Assembly: GCF_001563285.1 (NCBI RefSeq) | Contig: NZ_CP005188.1 | Span: 1,431,501 to 1,495,500, forward strand | Origin: Sphingobium sp. MI1205 | GTDB lineage: Bacteria; Pseudomonadota; Alphaproteobacteria; Sphingomonadales; Sphingomonadaceae | Reading direction: 5' to 3' | DNA: 64,000 nt | Part shown: piece after piece, positions 28,306 through 36,982 of the stretch | How the letters are laid out: every line of letters begins with the position of its first letter | Position numbering within the stretch: the stretch's first letter is position 1 | Position numbers and translations under genes: made by a program | The notes under the pieces: model-generated | Database searches by the model: none | Seen by the model: only the letters and a program-made list of their open reading frames with translations | What the model was told of the DNA's origin: nothing

Positions 28306-29265
28306 CTAACGACGTAATTTTATTATCAGTTCGTCGGTGATCTTGTCATCAATGGACTGTGTTTCGCGTGGCCAGTGGTCCGGCGGCTGGCGGGAAAACC
28401 AGGTATATTGGCGCTTGGCATATTGGCGCGTGGCGATCCTGCCCCGTTCCGCCATGGTTTCCCGGCTTATTTCGCCGCGCAGCCAGCTGGCAATCTCGGG
28501 AACGCCTATCGCGCGCATGACAGGCAGTTCGGGGGAGAGTGCTCGGTTGAGAAGGGCTTCAACCTCTTGCACCGCGCCGCCATCGAGCATCTGTTCGAAC
28601 CGGCGGTCGCAGCGGGCGATGAGCCAGTCGCGAGGCGGAAGGAGGATCAGGGGAGAAAGGCTGATGCGATCGGCAATGCCGCCGCTCTTATGCTGTTGCC
28701 AATAGGTAAGCGGCTTGCCGGTCGAACGCACGACTTCCAGCGCGCGGGCGACGCGGGTGGTGTCGGCGGGGGCGAGGCGGGCGGCGGCTTCCGGGTCTTC
28801 CCGCGAAAGGGCGGCGTGGGCGTCCGCGACCGGCATGACGCGCACGGCGGCACGGACGTCGGAATCAATGTCGGGCACCGGGGCGATGCCGTCGAGCAGG
28901 GTGCGCAGATATAGCCCTGTGCCGCCGACCAATATGGGCAGCCGCCCTTCGCCATGCGCGCGGTCGATTTCGGTGCGGGCGTCGGCCGCCCAGTGCGCGG
29001 CGGTGCAGGCCTGCCCGCCGTCGATATGGCCAAAGAGGCGATGAGGAGCTTCCGCCATTTCCTGGGCGCTTGGCCGGGCGGAGAGGATTTGCAGGTCGGC
29101 ATAGACCTGGCTGGCGTCGGCGTTGATGACGACGCCGTTGGCCACTTGCGCCAACCGAACTGCGAGCGCGCTCTTGCCGCTGGCGGTAGGCCCGGCAATA
29201 AGCGCCACGCGCGGGCGGGATTCGCCCTTGTCTGTTTCAGGCCAGTTTGTTTCGGGAGTATCCAT
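28306..29265 (-). CDS. miaA: tRNA dimethylallyltransferase
   Basis: Adds an isopentenyl group to A37 of UNN-decoding tRNAs. 319 residues from ATG 29265; the open frame upstream is antisense to serB and is discarded. The P-loop is [16 protein letters not shown] near residue 20, followed by [18 protein letters not shown], the [13 protein letters not shown] segment and [14 protein letters not shown] near the C-terminus. Its start codon overlaps the serB start on the other strand within one CATG. Confidence 0.96.
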   Translation of the reverse strand: MDTPETNWPETDKGESRPRVALIAGPTASGKSALAVRLAQVANGVVINADASQVYADLQILSARPSAQEMAEAPHRLFGHIDGGQACTAAHWAADARTEIDRAHGEGRLPILVGGTGLYLRTLLDGIAPVPDIDSDVRAAVRVMPVADAHAALSREDPEAAARLAPADTTRVARALEVVRSTGKPLTYWQQHKSGGIADRISLSPLILLPPRDWLIARCDRRFEQMLDGGAVQEVEALLNRALSPELPVMRAIGVPEIASWLRGEISRETMAERGRIATRQYAKRQYTWFSRQPPDHWPRETQSIDDKITDELIIKLRR

Positions 29266-30142
29266 GTTCGTCGCAACCTTAGTGGCAAGTGCGGCCTTGA
29301 GTGAGGGGGATATTGCAGAATCCGTCGCTCGATTGGCGACCGCAGGCTGTGCGCCGGTGGATAGCAAGTGGCTGGATGAGGGCAAGGCCGCCGACATCTT
29401 CTTCGGTAGCGATCCCGTGACGGCGCGCGCGGTGCTGTCGGACATCGGGGACAGGGTGGATGTGATCGTCCAGCCGGCGATGGGCCGCGAGAAGAAGTTG
29501 CTGATCGCTGACATGGATTCGACCATGATAACGGTCGAGTGCATTGACGAACTGGCCGGCTATGCGGGGATAAAGCCGCAGATTGCCGACATCACCGAGC
29601 GGGCGATGCGCGGCGAGCTGGATTTCGCAGGCGCGTTGCATGAGCGGGTGGCGTTGCTGAAAGGGCTGGCGGACGAGGCGATTGACCGGTGCCGGGCCGA
29701 GCGTGTGAAGATCATGCCCGGCGCGCGGGCGCTGGTGCGCACGATGAAAGCGCGGGGCGCGGCGACGCTGCTGGTGTCGGGCGGATTTACCCGCTTCACC
29801 GGGCCGGTCGCCGAAGAGATCGGTTTCGACCGCGCGGTCGCCAACGTGCTTGAGATTGCGGACGGCGCGCTGATCGGGACGGTAGAGCTGCCCATCGTGG
29901 ACGCATCGCGCAAGCGCGCCGAGCTGGAAGCGGCGATCGAGGGCGGTATCGACCGTGCTTTGACGCTTGCGGTGGGTGACGGCGCGAACGACATTCCGAT
30001 GATCCAGGGCGCGGGGCTGGGCGTGGCCTATCATGCGAAGCCGAAAACGCGCGAGGCGGCGGGGGCAGAGGTTGTCCATGGTGACCTGTCGGTGCTGCTT
30101 TATGCGCAGGGGATCGGCTCTGCCGAATGGGTGATAGACTAG
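29264..30142 (+). CDS. serB: phosphoserine phosphatase
   Basis: Final step of serine synthesis. 292 residues from ATG 29264, with a GGGAG site five bases upstream. An N-terminal ACT-like region (about 1-75) precedes the HAD catalytic core: motif [17 protein letters not shown] near residue 86, motif [12 protein letters not shown], and motif [25 protein letters not shown]. The start overlaps the divergent miaA start, so each gene's promoter must lie inside the other's coding sequence. Confidence 0.95.
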   Translation: MFVATLVASAALSEGDIAESVARLATAGCAPVDSKWLDEGKAADIFFGSDPVTARAVLSDIGDRVDVIVQPAMGREKKLLIADMDSTMITVECIDELAGYAGIKPQIADITERAMRGELDFAGALHERVALLKGLADEAIDRCRAERVKIMPGARALVRTMKARGAATLLVSGGFTRFTGPVAEEIGFDRAVANVLEIADGALIGTVELPIVDASRKRAELEAAIEGGIDRALTLAVGDGANDIPMIQGAGLGVAYHAKPKTREAAGAEVVHGDLSVLLYAQGIGSAEWVID

Positions 30143-30315
30143 GGATCGCCCGCGATTTGCCGAGCAAAACGGTTAGTCGCGCGTTAGGCACATTTCGCCG
30201 TCATTGCGATTGGGTAATGGCTTCGAAAGGCGAGGTCGATCGTTACACCCCCGCTGCGTTTTGCAGTGTCCACATCTAACCGGCGCACGGTCCTCGCCGC
30301 GCCAAGGGAGAGGTT

Positions 30316-30576
30316 ATGAACATCAGGCTTTTGGGTCTCCTCGGCGGAGCCGCGCTCGGCCTGAGCGCATGCTCCACGACGAGAGATGAACCTGTCGCGC
30401 CCGCGCCGCCGGTCGGTCCCGGCGCGATTGCCGGCACTGTCGCGGCGGATCGCAACGGCGATGGCATTGTCGATGGCTATTATTCGGCTGACGGCATGTA
30501 CCATGAGGTCATGGGGCCGCCCTGTCCGCCGCCACCGCCGCCGCCGCCGCCGTCCAGACGCGGAGAACGCGGCTGA
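30316..30576 (+). CDS. small lipoprotein with calcium-loop-like motif and proline tail
   Basis: 86 residues. The lipobox LSAC with Cys20 follows a short basic and hydrophobic leader (MNIRLLGLLGGAALG), so this is a likely outer-membrane lipoprotein. A DRNGDGIVDGYY segment resembles a single EF-hand loop, and the C-terminus is a run of nine prolines followed by SRRGERG. The ribosome site GGGAGAGG is strong. Stop and next gene are close together (see the L,D-transpeptidase start). Function unknown. Confidence 0.75.
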   Translation: MNIRLLGLLGGAALGLSACSTTRDEPVAPAPPVGPGAIAGTVAADRNGDGIVDGYYSADGMYHEVMGPPCPPPPPPPPPSRRGERG

Positions 30577-30632
30577 TCAGCAGAATTATAAGGGCGCGGC
30601 GTTTCCGCCGCGTCCGTTGCATTTATGGGCCG

Positions 30633-32150
30633 ATGGTCTTGGGGCTTCTTGCCGTCGGGCTGGCCCCCGCATCGGCTTTTGCCCAGTCGGAAGCGCCGCC
30701 GGAAGCCGTGCAGGAGGGCGCGCGTTCGAGCGTTGGCGCGGAAATCCGTGCGTCTGTCGGTGGCAAGCTGCGCGACTTTTACGCGCCGCGCGGCTACTGG
30801 CCGCTTTGGGTCGATGAGACGGATATAGGGAAGCAGGCAGAGGTTCTGCTGGACCTGATCCGCTCGTCGCGGATCGATGGCCTTAATCCCAAAAATTACG
30901 ACCTGCGTGACCTCGAAAATCTGGTTGAGGAGGCGAGGTCGAGTGGCGGCGATCCCCGTGCGTTGGCGCGCGCGGATCTGGCGCTGTCCAAATCCTTTGC
31001 CGCGCTGGTCCGCGACATGCGGCGGCCGTCGAAGCGGGTGAAGATGCGCTATCTCGACCCGGAGGTGGAACCACGCGACGATGAACCCGCGGAGATATTG
31101 CGCGCGGCGGCTGTCGCGGCTTCCTTCACCGACTATGTACGGCAGATCGGCTGGATGAGTCCATTCTACAAGGAACTGCGCGGCGCGCGGGCGGATTTTG
31201 CCGAACGCTGGGCTGAATTGCCCGAGGTCGTCATCCCAGTTGGGGCCAGGCTGCGGCCAGGGATGAAGGGGCAGGAGGCCGCGATGCTGCGCAGGCGGCT
31301 CGGTCTTGCAGGCGGGACCTCTTATGACAAGGCGCTCGTCGCCAGGGTTCGCGCGTTTCAGGCGGATCACGGCCTGAAAGCGGACGGCGTGGCGGGACCG
31401 CAGACAATCGAGGCGCTTAATCGGCCTTTTGAATGGTATGACCGGATGCTTGCGCTCAACCTTGATCGGGCGCGGTTGCTGCCGGGGCCGTGGGTGCGGC
31501 ATGTCGTGGTCGATGCGGCATCGGCGCGGCTTTGGTACTATAGCGGCGGTCGGCAGGACGGCACGATGAAGGTCGTCGCGGGCGCCAGGGAAAGCCAGAC
31601 GCCGATGATGGCGGGCATGATCCGCTATGCCACGCTCAATCCCTACTGGAATGTGCCGACCGATCTGGTCGAGCGCAGGCTGTCGCAACGTATTCTGGAC
31701 GGCGCGTCGCTCAGCGAGCTGAATTATGAGGCGCTGTCCGACTGGAGCGCCAATGCGCGGCGGCTGAATGAGTCCGAGATCGACTGGCAGGCGGTGGCCG
31801 ATGGTCGGCGGCAGTTGCGCGTCCGGCAGTTGCCGGGCGGCTCCAACGCCATGGGGAAGGTGAAGTTCATGTTCCCCAACGACCTTGGCATCTACCTGCA
31901 CGACACGCCTTCACGCGACCTGCTGGCCAAACCGGCCCGGCATTTCAGCAATGGTTGCGTGCGGCTGGAGGATGCGGAGCGACTGGGGCGCTGGTTCTTT
32001 GGCAAGCCGTTGGAGGTGGAAAGCAGCGAGCCGGAACAACATGTCCCCCTGCCTCAGCCGGTGCCGGTTTATCTGACTTACCTGACAGCAGTGCCGAGCG
32101 GACGAGGCATCCAGTTCCTGCCCGATGTTTACGAGCGCGATGGCATGTGA
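30633..32150 (+). CDS. L,D-transpeptidase (YkuD domain, YcbB-like)
   Basis: 505 residues from ATG 30633. A hydrophobic export segment (LGLLAVGLAPASAFA) leads into a YcbB-like scaffold, then a peptidoglycan-binding helix set (FQADHGLKADGVAGPQTIEA), then the YkuD domain with the catalytic motif HFSNGCVRLED (Cys442, nearby His437). Such enzymes make 3-3 cross-links in peptidoglycan or attach proteins to it in the periplasm. The frame stays open upstream with an Arg-rich stretch and a possible CTG start at 30573, so the true N-terminus may be longer by 20 residues. Confidence 0.92.
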   Translation: MVLGLLAVGLAPASAFAQSEAPPEAVQEGARSSVGAEIRASVGGKLRDFYAPRGYWPLWVDETDIGKQAEVLLDLIRSSRIDGLNPKNYDLRDLENLVEEARSSGGDPRALARADLALSKSFAALVRDMRRPSKRVKMRYLDPEVEPRDDEPAEILRAAAVAASFTDYVRQIGWMSPFYKELRGARADFAERWAELPEVVIPVGARLRPGMKGQEAAMLRRRLGLAGGTSYDKALVARVRAFQADHGLKADGVAGPQTIEALNRPFEWYDRMLALNLDRARLLPGPWVRHVVVDAASARLWYYSGGRQDGTMKVVAGARESQTPMMAGMIRYATLNPYWNVPTDLVERRLSQRILDGASLSELNYEALSDWSANARRLNESEIDWQAVADGRRQLRVRQLPGGSNAMGKVKFMFPNDLGIYLHDTPSRDLLAKPARHFSNGCVRLEDAERLGRWFFGKPLEVESSEPEQHVPLPQPVPVYLTYLTAVPSGRGIQFLPDVYERDGM

Positions 32151-32168
32151 TGCGGCGCTGGCGGGCGA

Positions 32169-32933
32169 TCAGCCGCCTGCCAGCATCCACAGCGCCATCG
32201 CGACCATCATGAGATTTTCAGTCAGCGACACGAAGCCGAGGGGCACGTTGCTGCCGCCGCCGACACAGGCGCATTTCAGTTCCCTCTTGTCGATATAGAC
32301 CGCCTTGAACACGGACACCGCGCCGATGCCGCCGATGAAGAGGGCGACCGGGATGGAAAGCCAGTTGAGCAGCCCCGTCAGCATCAGCGCGCCTGCGCCG
32401 AGTTCCAGAAAGGGGTAGATCCGCCCATAGGGCACGAAGCGGCGTGCGAGCAGGTCATAGTTCAGGAACATGGTGGCGAAGCGATCCACGTCCTGCAGCT
32501 TCAGCATCGCGAGCAGCATCATGCTGATCGCGATGAAATGTTCGACCGTCATGATGCTGGCCAGCGGCATCGCGGTCAGCCAGCCCAGCGACAGCGCGAG
32601 CAGCGCCGCGACCGCGAATACCGCGAGGACCGGCGTGTAGCTGGTCGCGCCGGGATCGGCGACATGCAGGCCGAAATGGCGGCGCAGGTCGTCATGGCCG
32701 CCGATCCTTTCGCCGCCGATGAAGATTTGCGGTGTCGTCTTGACGTCATGCGCGGCCTTGAACGCGTCCGTCTGTTCGCGCGTGGTGAGCCAGTGATCCT
32801 CCACCACATAACCTTTCCGGCGGAGCAGCCAGCGCGCCTTGAGGCCATAGGGACAGATGTGGTCCGGCATCACCATGCGATAGAGTTGCGCGGTGGGGCG
32901 CGATACGGTGCTGGAGGCGGCGGAGGAAGTCAT
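32169..32933 (-). CDS. glutaredoxin-MauE fusion membrane protein
   Basis: 254 residues from ATG 32933. Residues 15-90 are a glutaredoxin domain with a CPYG active site (Cys27, so CxxG rather than CxxC) and a TTPQIFIGGERIGG segment with the cis-Pro loop. Residues 98-250 hold about four transmembrane helices of the MauE/DoxX-like type, with KCACVGGG (Cys221, Cys223) in a loop between the last helices. The plan suggests electron or thiol transfer across the inner membrane. It is divergent from a MerR regulator and has a MerR-type promoter (32966-32997), so a metal- or redox-responsive role is inferred. Confidence 0.82.
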   Translation of the reverse strand: MTSSAASSTVSRPTAQLYRMVMPDHICPYGLKARWLLRRKGYVVEDHWLTTREQTDAFKAAHDVKTTPQIFIGGERIGGHDDLRRHFGLHVADPGATSYTPVLAVFAVAALLALSLGWLTAMPLASIMTVEHFIAISMMLLAMLKLQDVDRFATMFLNYDLLARRFVPYGRIYPFLELGAGALMLTGLLNWLSIPVALFIGGIGAVSVFKAVYIDKRELKCACVGGGSNVPLGFVSLTENLMMVAMALWMLAGG

Positions 32934-32965
32934 GGCTTGGCCTTTGTTCGTGATCCGATGCCACC

Positions 32966-32997
32966 TATATAGGGTGCGTACCATGGTACGGAGTCAA
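32966..32997 (-). promoter_or_regulatory. MerR-type promoter and operator
   Basis: Reading leftward: -35 TTGACT (32997-32992), a 20-bp spacer (19 if the -10 is CTATAT), and -10 TATATA (32971-32966). The spacer contains the perfect palindrome CGTACCATGGTACG (32977-32990). An over-long 19-20 bp spacer with a centred dyad is the hallmark of promoters that MerR-family proteins untwist. The left part, TTGACTCCGTAC, matches the classical mercury operator. It would drive the glutaredoxin-MauE gene. Confidence 0.85.
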
Positions 32998-32999
32998 GC

Positions 33000-33392
33000 A
33001 TGGCGATGACGATTTCTGGTCTGGCCCGCGCGGGAGGCGTCGGGGTCGAGACGGTGCGCTTTTACCAGCGGAGGGAATTGCTGGCTACGCCCACCAGGAC
33101 GGGCACGGGTGGAGGCGTGCGGCGTTACGACGAAGAAGATGTCAGGCGGCTGCGCTTCATCCGGTCGGCGCAGGGGGCTGGCTTTACGTTGGAGCAGATT
33201 GGCGAACTGCTTCGGCTGGACGCGGGCGAGGACCGGGCGCGGGCGCGGGAGCTGGCGGCGGAGAGGCTGGCGGCGCTGGATGAAAAGATTGCGGAACTGG
33301 AAGCGGCGCGGGATTCGCTGCGGCGGCTGGCGAACGCCTGTCATGCGTCCGACGAAGGACCGTGTCCGATTATCTCGGCATTTGAGGCGTAA
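33000..33392 (+). CDS. MerR-family metal/redox-responsive regulator
   Basis: 130 residues. The N-terminal winged helix-turn-helix (ISGLARAGGVGVETVRFYQR, then GVRRYDEEDVRRLRFI) is typical MerR, followed by a dimerisation helix (about 78-112) and a C-terminal metal-site loop with Cys114 and Cys122 (ACHASDEGPCPII). The mercury regulator's third cysteine, at the start of the dimer helix, is replaced by Arg79, and the loop is one residue shorter. A GGAG site six bases before the ATG overlaps the operator, so autoregulation is likely. It converges with ruvX. Confidence 0.88.
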   Translation: MAMTISGLARAGGVGVETVRFYQRRELLATPTRTGTGGGVRRYDEEDVRRLRFIRSAQGAGFTLEQIGELLRLDAGEDRARARELAAERLAALDEKIAELEAARDSLRRLANACHASDEGPCPIISAFEA

Positions 33393-33400
33393 GGCGGGGG

Positions 33401-33874
33401 TTAAAATCCGGCCATCAGGCCGTCGATGGCGCCCTGCAAGATGTAGCTGGCGGCGAGCTTGTCCACGAGTTCGCCCCGGCGGGCGCGGCTGGCGTCGGCT
33501 TCCAGCAGGGTGCGGGTGACGGCCTGGGTCGACCAGCGTTCGTCCCAGAGGAAGATCGGGCGGCCCAGGTCCGCGATGTTGCGGGCAAAGGCGCGACTTG
33601 CCTGGCTGCGCGGGCTTTCGCTGCCGTCGAGGTTGAGGGGCAGGCCGATGACGACGCCCTTCACGTGCTGCTGTTCCATGAAGGCGGCGAGGGCGATCTT
33701 GTCCTTGCCGAACTTGCCGCGTGAGACGGTATGTGCAGGACTGGCGATCGACCAGCCCGCGTCGCAAAGCGCAAGACCGATCGTCTTTGTCCCGACGTCC
33801 ATGCCCAGCAGGCGGCCGCCCTGGGGCAGCGCTTCACGGAAGGCGGCGCGATCCGCGGTGAGGAGCGTTGTCAC
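33401..33874 (-). CDS. ruvX: putative Holliday junction resolvase / pre-16S rRNA nuclease YqgF
   Basis: 157 residues of the RNase-H-like YqgF/RuvX fold. The first acidic residue is in [17 protein letters not shown] (about residue 22-38), [18 protein letters not shown] holds the second motif, and [13 protein letters not shown] and [10 protein letters not shown] complete it. Homologues process pre-16S rRNA ends. It starts with a GTG that overlaps the stop of the upstream DUF3089 gene by four bases, so the two are co-translated. Confidence 0.94.
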   Translation of the reverse strand: MTTLLTADRAAFREALPQGGRLLGMDVGTKTIGLALCDAGWSIASPAHTVSRGKFGKDKIALAAFMEQQHVKGVVIGLPLNLDGSESPRSQASRAFARNIADLGRPIFLWDERWSTQAVTRTLLEADASRARRGELVDKLAASYILQGAIDGLMAGF

Positions 33875-34989
33875 GAGGCCAGGAATGCCGTGAGGCGCTG
33901 GCGGGCGTCTTCGCGCACATCGCCCCAGAAGAGGCTATAGTCATACACATGGTAGTTGTTGCCGGGCAGGGTGAATGGTCCCATGTCCACCGGCTCCCCT
34001 ATCATCAAGATGCCGCTGGTGTCGCAGCGCGCGGGCACGACGCCGGTGAGCAGGCGCGGGGGCGTTGCTTCGTCGCGGCTGTCGAGGGTGCCGCGATTAG
34101 CGCTGGCCGGGGCGGCTCCGTTGAAGGCCCCGGTGATCGGGTTGGTGCAGAGCATGTGCGTGCCCTTGCGCGGCTTGCCGGTATAGCCGTTGCGCCGTTC
34201 GAAAGTTTCGATGATCGGTGATGGGTCGGCCGGTTCGGCATAGCTTTGCCAGCTGACGATGCAGTGCGATTGGTCGCGCCGGGCGCAGGCAGGCAGGCCG
34301 AGCGCGGGCAGATCCGCTTCGACCGACACAGGCCAGCCCACGGCATAGACTGCGGCGAGGCGGGCGGCGACGGGCTTGCCCGCTACCTGCTCACGCAGCA
34401 GTTGCAGCAGGTGGCGCGACCCCTGGCTGTGACCGGCGAGCATCAGGGGACCGGTGGGATTGGCTTTCAGGAAGGCGGCGAAGGCCTGGGCAACGTCGCG
34501 ATAGGCGGCGGCGAGCGCCTGGTCCGAGGCAGGTTCCTGCGTCAGGAATGCGCCGTAATTGGCCTGGCGGTAGCGGGGAACCCAGATATTGCCGACCGCA
34601 TTGAAGGCGCTGGCCTGCCCCTGAACGAAGCGGCGCGCGGTCGAGAGCGCGTCCTTGTCATCAAGGCGCATGTTCCAATGCGCGTCGCCCAGCGTGGTGA
34701 TGTAGGATGTGGGATGGATGAAGAAGATGGCGGCCCTTTGCACAACCGGCGCATCCTTGACGCCTGCGGGTTTCCACAGGGCGGGATTGCCGCGGGTGAT
34801 GTCCGGGCGAGCGATCCACATTTTGGGATCGTCATAGGCGTTGGCGGGCAGGGGCGTGAGAGGAGCAAAGGCTTCGCGCGGCACCATGACCGCGCGGATC
34901 AGTTGCATGCCCCAGATGCGGTAGACCAGCAGTGCCGCAAGAACCAGCACGATCAGGCCGGCGACGACATACAGGAATTTGCGGGCCAA
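33871..34989 (-). CDS. DUF3089 alpha/beta-hydrolase-like protein
   Basis: 372 residues from TTG 34989, chosen because GGAGAG lies exactly seven bases upstream; GTG 35007 lacks a site. One N-terminal membrane anchor ([20 protein letters not shown]) precedes a hydrolase-like domain with [10 protein letters not shown] and the nucleophile elbow [13 protein letters not shown]3089 members are annotated as putative lysophospholipase-like hydrolases; no substrate is known. It is divergent from gatC and precedes ruvX. Confidence 0.82.
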   Translation of the reverse strand: MARKFLYVVAGLIVLVLAALLVYRIWGMQLIRAVMVPREAFAPLTPLPANAYDDPKMWIARPDITRGNPALWKPAGVKDAPVVQRAAIFFIHPTSYITTLGDAHWNMRLDDKDALSTARRFVQGQASAFNAVGNIWVPRYRQANYGAFLTQEPASDQALAAAYRDVAQAFAAFLKANPTGPLMLAGHSQGSRHLLQLLREQVAGKPVAARLAAVYAVGWPVSVEADLPALGLPACARRDQSHCIVSWQSYAEPADPSPIIETFERRNGYTGKPRKGTHMLCTNPITGAFNGAAPASANRGTLDSRDEATPPRLLTGVVPARCDTSGILMIGEPVDMGPFTLPGNNYHVYDYSLFWGDVREDARQRLTAFLAS

Positions 34990-35115
34990 GACTTTGCTCT
35001 CCGTCACTTCGGCGCGGCCCCGATCCGCGCCTCTGGCGGCGCTTGTCTGGCGCAGGTGCAGGGGACACGCAAGTGCGGACTTGAAGCGGGCATGTGCGGG
35101 TGCTAGCGGCGGCCC

Positions 35116-35403
35116 ATGTCGATAGACCTTCAGACCGTAAAGAAGATCGCCAGCCTTTCGCGCATTTCGGTGACGGATGCCGAAGCCGAGGCGATGGTGC
35201 CCGAACTCAACAACATCCTTGGATGGGTGGAGCAATTGGGCGAGGTGGACGTGACCGGCGTCGAGCCGATGACCGCCGTCATCCCCAACCATCTGCGCCT
35301 GCGCGACGATGCCGTCACTGACGGCAATGTCCGCGAGAAGGTGCTGGCGAATGCCCCGCAGGCCGAACATGGCTTCTTCGCGGTGCCCAAGGTGATCGAA
35401 TAA
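35116..35403 (+). CDS. gatC: Asp/Glu-tRNA amidotransferase subunit C
   Basis: 95 residues starting [17 protein letters not shown], with the [23 protein letters not shown] core and a C-terminal [11 protein letters not shown] tail, all typical of GatC. GatC wraps around GatA and stabilises the GatCAB complex, which forms Gln-tRNA and/or Asn-tRNA from mischarged precursors. Its TAA stop overlaps the gatA ATG by one base. Confidence 0.96.
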   Translation: MSIDLQTVKKIASLSRISVTDAEAEAMVPELNNILGWVEQLGEVDVTGVEPMTAVIPNHLRLRDDAVTDGNVREKVLANAPQAEHGFFAVPKVIE

Positions 35404-36887
35404 TGAGCAATGTGACTGACCTGACGGTTGCTGAGATCCGCGACGGTTTTCGCGCGGGCGACTTTTCGGCGCGCGAAGTGGCGGAGGCGTTCAACGCCAA
35501 TGTCGCGGCGGCCAAGGCGCTGAACGCCTTCATCGTCGAGACGCCGGAAAAAGCGCTGGAAGCCGCCGATGCCGCCGACAAGGCGAAGGCTGCTGGCGAG
35601 GCGCTGAAACCGCTTTCGGGCGTGCCGATCGGCATGAAGGACCTGTTCTGCACCGAAGGCGTGCAGACGACGGCGGCCAGCCATATGCTGGAAGGGTTCA
35701 CGCCGACCTATGAGTCCACGGTGTCGAAGAAGCTGTGGGACGCGGGCGCGGGGATGCTGGGCAAGCTGAACCTTGACCAGTTCGCCATGGGATCGTCGAA
35801 CGAGACGAGCTATTTCGGCAATGTGATTTCGCCCTGGCGGCGTGGCGGCGGCGACAATGCCGCGCTGGCGCCCGGTGGGTCGTCCGGCGGGTCTTCGGCG
35901 GCGATCGCTGCGCGGCTTTGCCCGGCGGCGACCGGGACCGATACGGGCGGTTCGATCCGACAGCCTGCGGCCTTCACCGGCATTTCGGGCATCAAGCCGA
36001 CCTATGGCCGCTGCTCGCGCTGGGGCATCGTGGCGTTCGCTTCCTCGCTGGATCAGGCGGGATCGATGGCGCGGACGGTGCGGGACAATGCGATCCTGCT
36101 GGAAGCCATGGCGGGCTTTGATCCCAAGGATTCCACTTCGCTCGACCTGGCAGTGCCGCAGTGGGAAGCCAATTTGTCGAGCAACCTTCAGGGCAAGAAG
36201 GTCGGTATTCCCAAGGAATATCGGCCCGATGGCCTGAATGCCGAAATTTCCGCCATGTGGGATCGCGGGATCGAGTGGCTTAAGGATGCGGGCGCGGAGG
36301 TGGTCGAAGTATCGCTGCCGCATACGAAGTACGCGCTGCCGACCTATTATATCATCGCGCCTGCCGAGGCTTCGTCGAACCTCGCCCGCTATGATGGTGT
36401 GCGTTATGGCCAGCGCGACCTGCCTGATGGGGCGGGACTGCAGGACATGTATGCCGCGACCCGCGCCGCCGGTTTCGGGCCGGAGGTCAAGCGTCGCATC
36501 ATGATCGGCACCTATGTGCTGTCCGCCGGCTTCTATGACGCTTATTATACGCAGGCGCAGAAGGTGCGGGCGCTGATCGCGCGCGATTTCGAACTGGCTT
36601 TCGAAAAGTGCGACCTGCTGCTGACGCCGACCGCGCCGAGCGCGTCCTTTGCGTTGGGCGAAAAGCAGGCCGATCCGCTGGCCATGTATCTGAACGACGT
36701 CTTCACGGTGCCTGCTTCGCTGGCGGGCCTGCCTGCGATGGCGGTGCCGGGCGGGTTGGACGCGCAAGGGTTGCCGCTTGGCTTGCAGATCATCGGCAAG
36801 GCGCTGGACGAGCAGACGGTGTTGAACGCGGGGCTTGCGATTGAAGAACGTGCGGGCTTCACGGCGCGGCCGGACAAGTGGTGGTAA
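35403..36887 (+). CDS. gatA: Asp/Glu-tRNA amidotransferase subunit A
   Basis: 494 residues. GatA is the amidase that releases ammonia from glutamine. The Ser-cisSer-Lys site is complete: Lys79 in [14 protein letters not shown], the cis-Ser in [15 protein letters not shown] (about 160-165), and the nucleophile Ser184 in [12 protein letters not shown]. The middle and C-terminal domain follow the standard layout with [22 protein letters not shown] near the end. A facing pair of REP-like hairpins separates it from gatB. Confidence 0.97.
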   Translation: MSNVTDLTVAEIRDGFRAGDFSAREVAEAFNANVAAAKALNAFIVETPEKALEAADAADKAKAAGEALKPLSGVPIGMKDLFCTEGVQTTAASHMLEGFTPTYESTVSKKLWDAGAGMLGKLNLDQFAMGSSNETSYFGNVISPWRRGGGDNAALAPGGSSGGSSAAIAARLCPAATGTDTGGSIRQPAAFTGISGIKPTYGRCSRWGIVAFASSLDQAGSMARTVRDNAILLEAMAGFDPKDSTSLDLAVPQWEANLSSNLQGKKVGIPKEYRPDGLNAEISAMWDRGIEWLKDAGAEVVEVSLPHTKYALPTYYIIAPAEASSNLARYDGVRYGQRDLPDGAGLQDMYAATRAAGFGPEVKRRIMIGTYVLSAGFYDAYYTQAQKVRALIARDFELAFEKCDLLLTPTAPSASFALGEKQADPLAMYLNDVFTVPASLAGLPAMAVPGGLDAQGLPLGLQIIGKALDEQTVLNAGLAIEERAGFTARPDKWW

Positions 36888-36894
36888 TTCGATC

Positions 36895-36973
36895 CGTCAT
36901 GCCAGCAAAAGCTGGCATCTCAGGCGACGTGGCACGACATATGAGAAAGATCCCAGCCTTCGCTGGGATGACG
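36895..36973. repeat. facing pair of REP-like hairpins between gatA and gatB
   Basis: Left unit: CGTC then ATGCCAGC-AAAA-GCTGGCAT. Right unit: ATCCCAGC-CTTC-GCTGGGAT then GACG. The two are inverted relative to each other, with the four-base tails facing outward, like paired REP elements. A single unit of the same design occurs at 24207-24230. No REP-associated transposase is in the window. Confidence 0.75.
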
Positions 36974-36982
36974 GTGTGAGAT

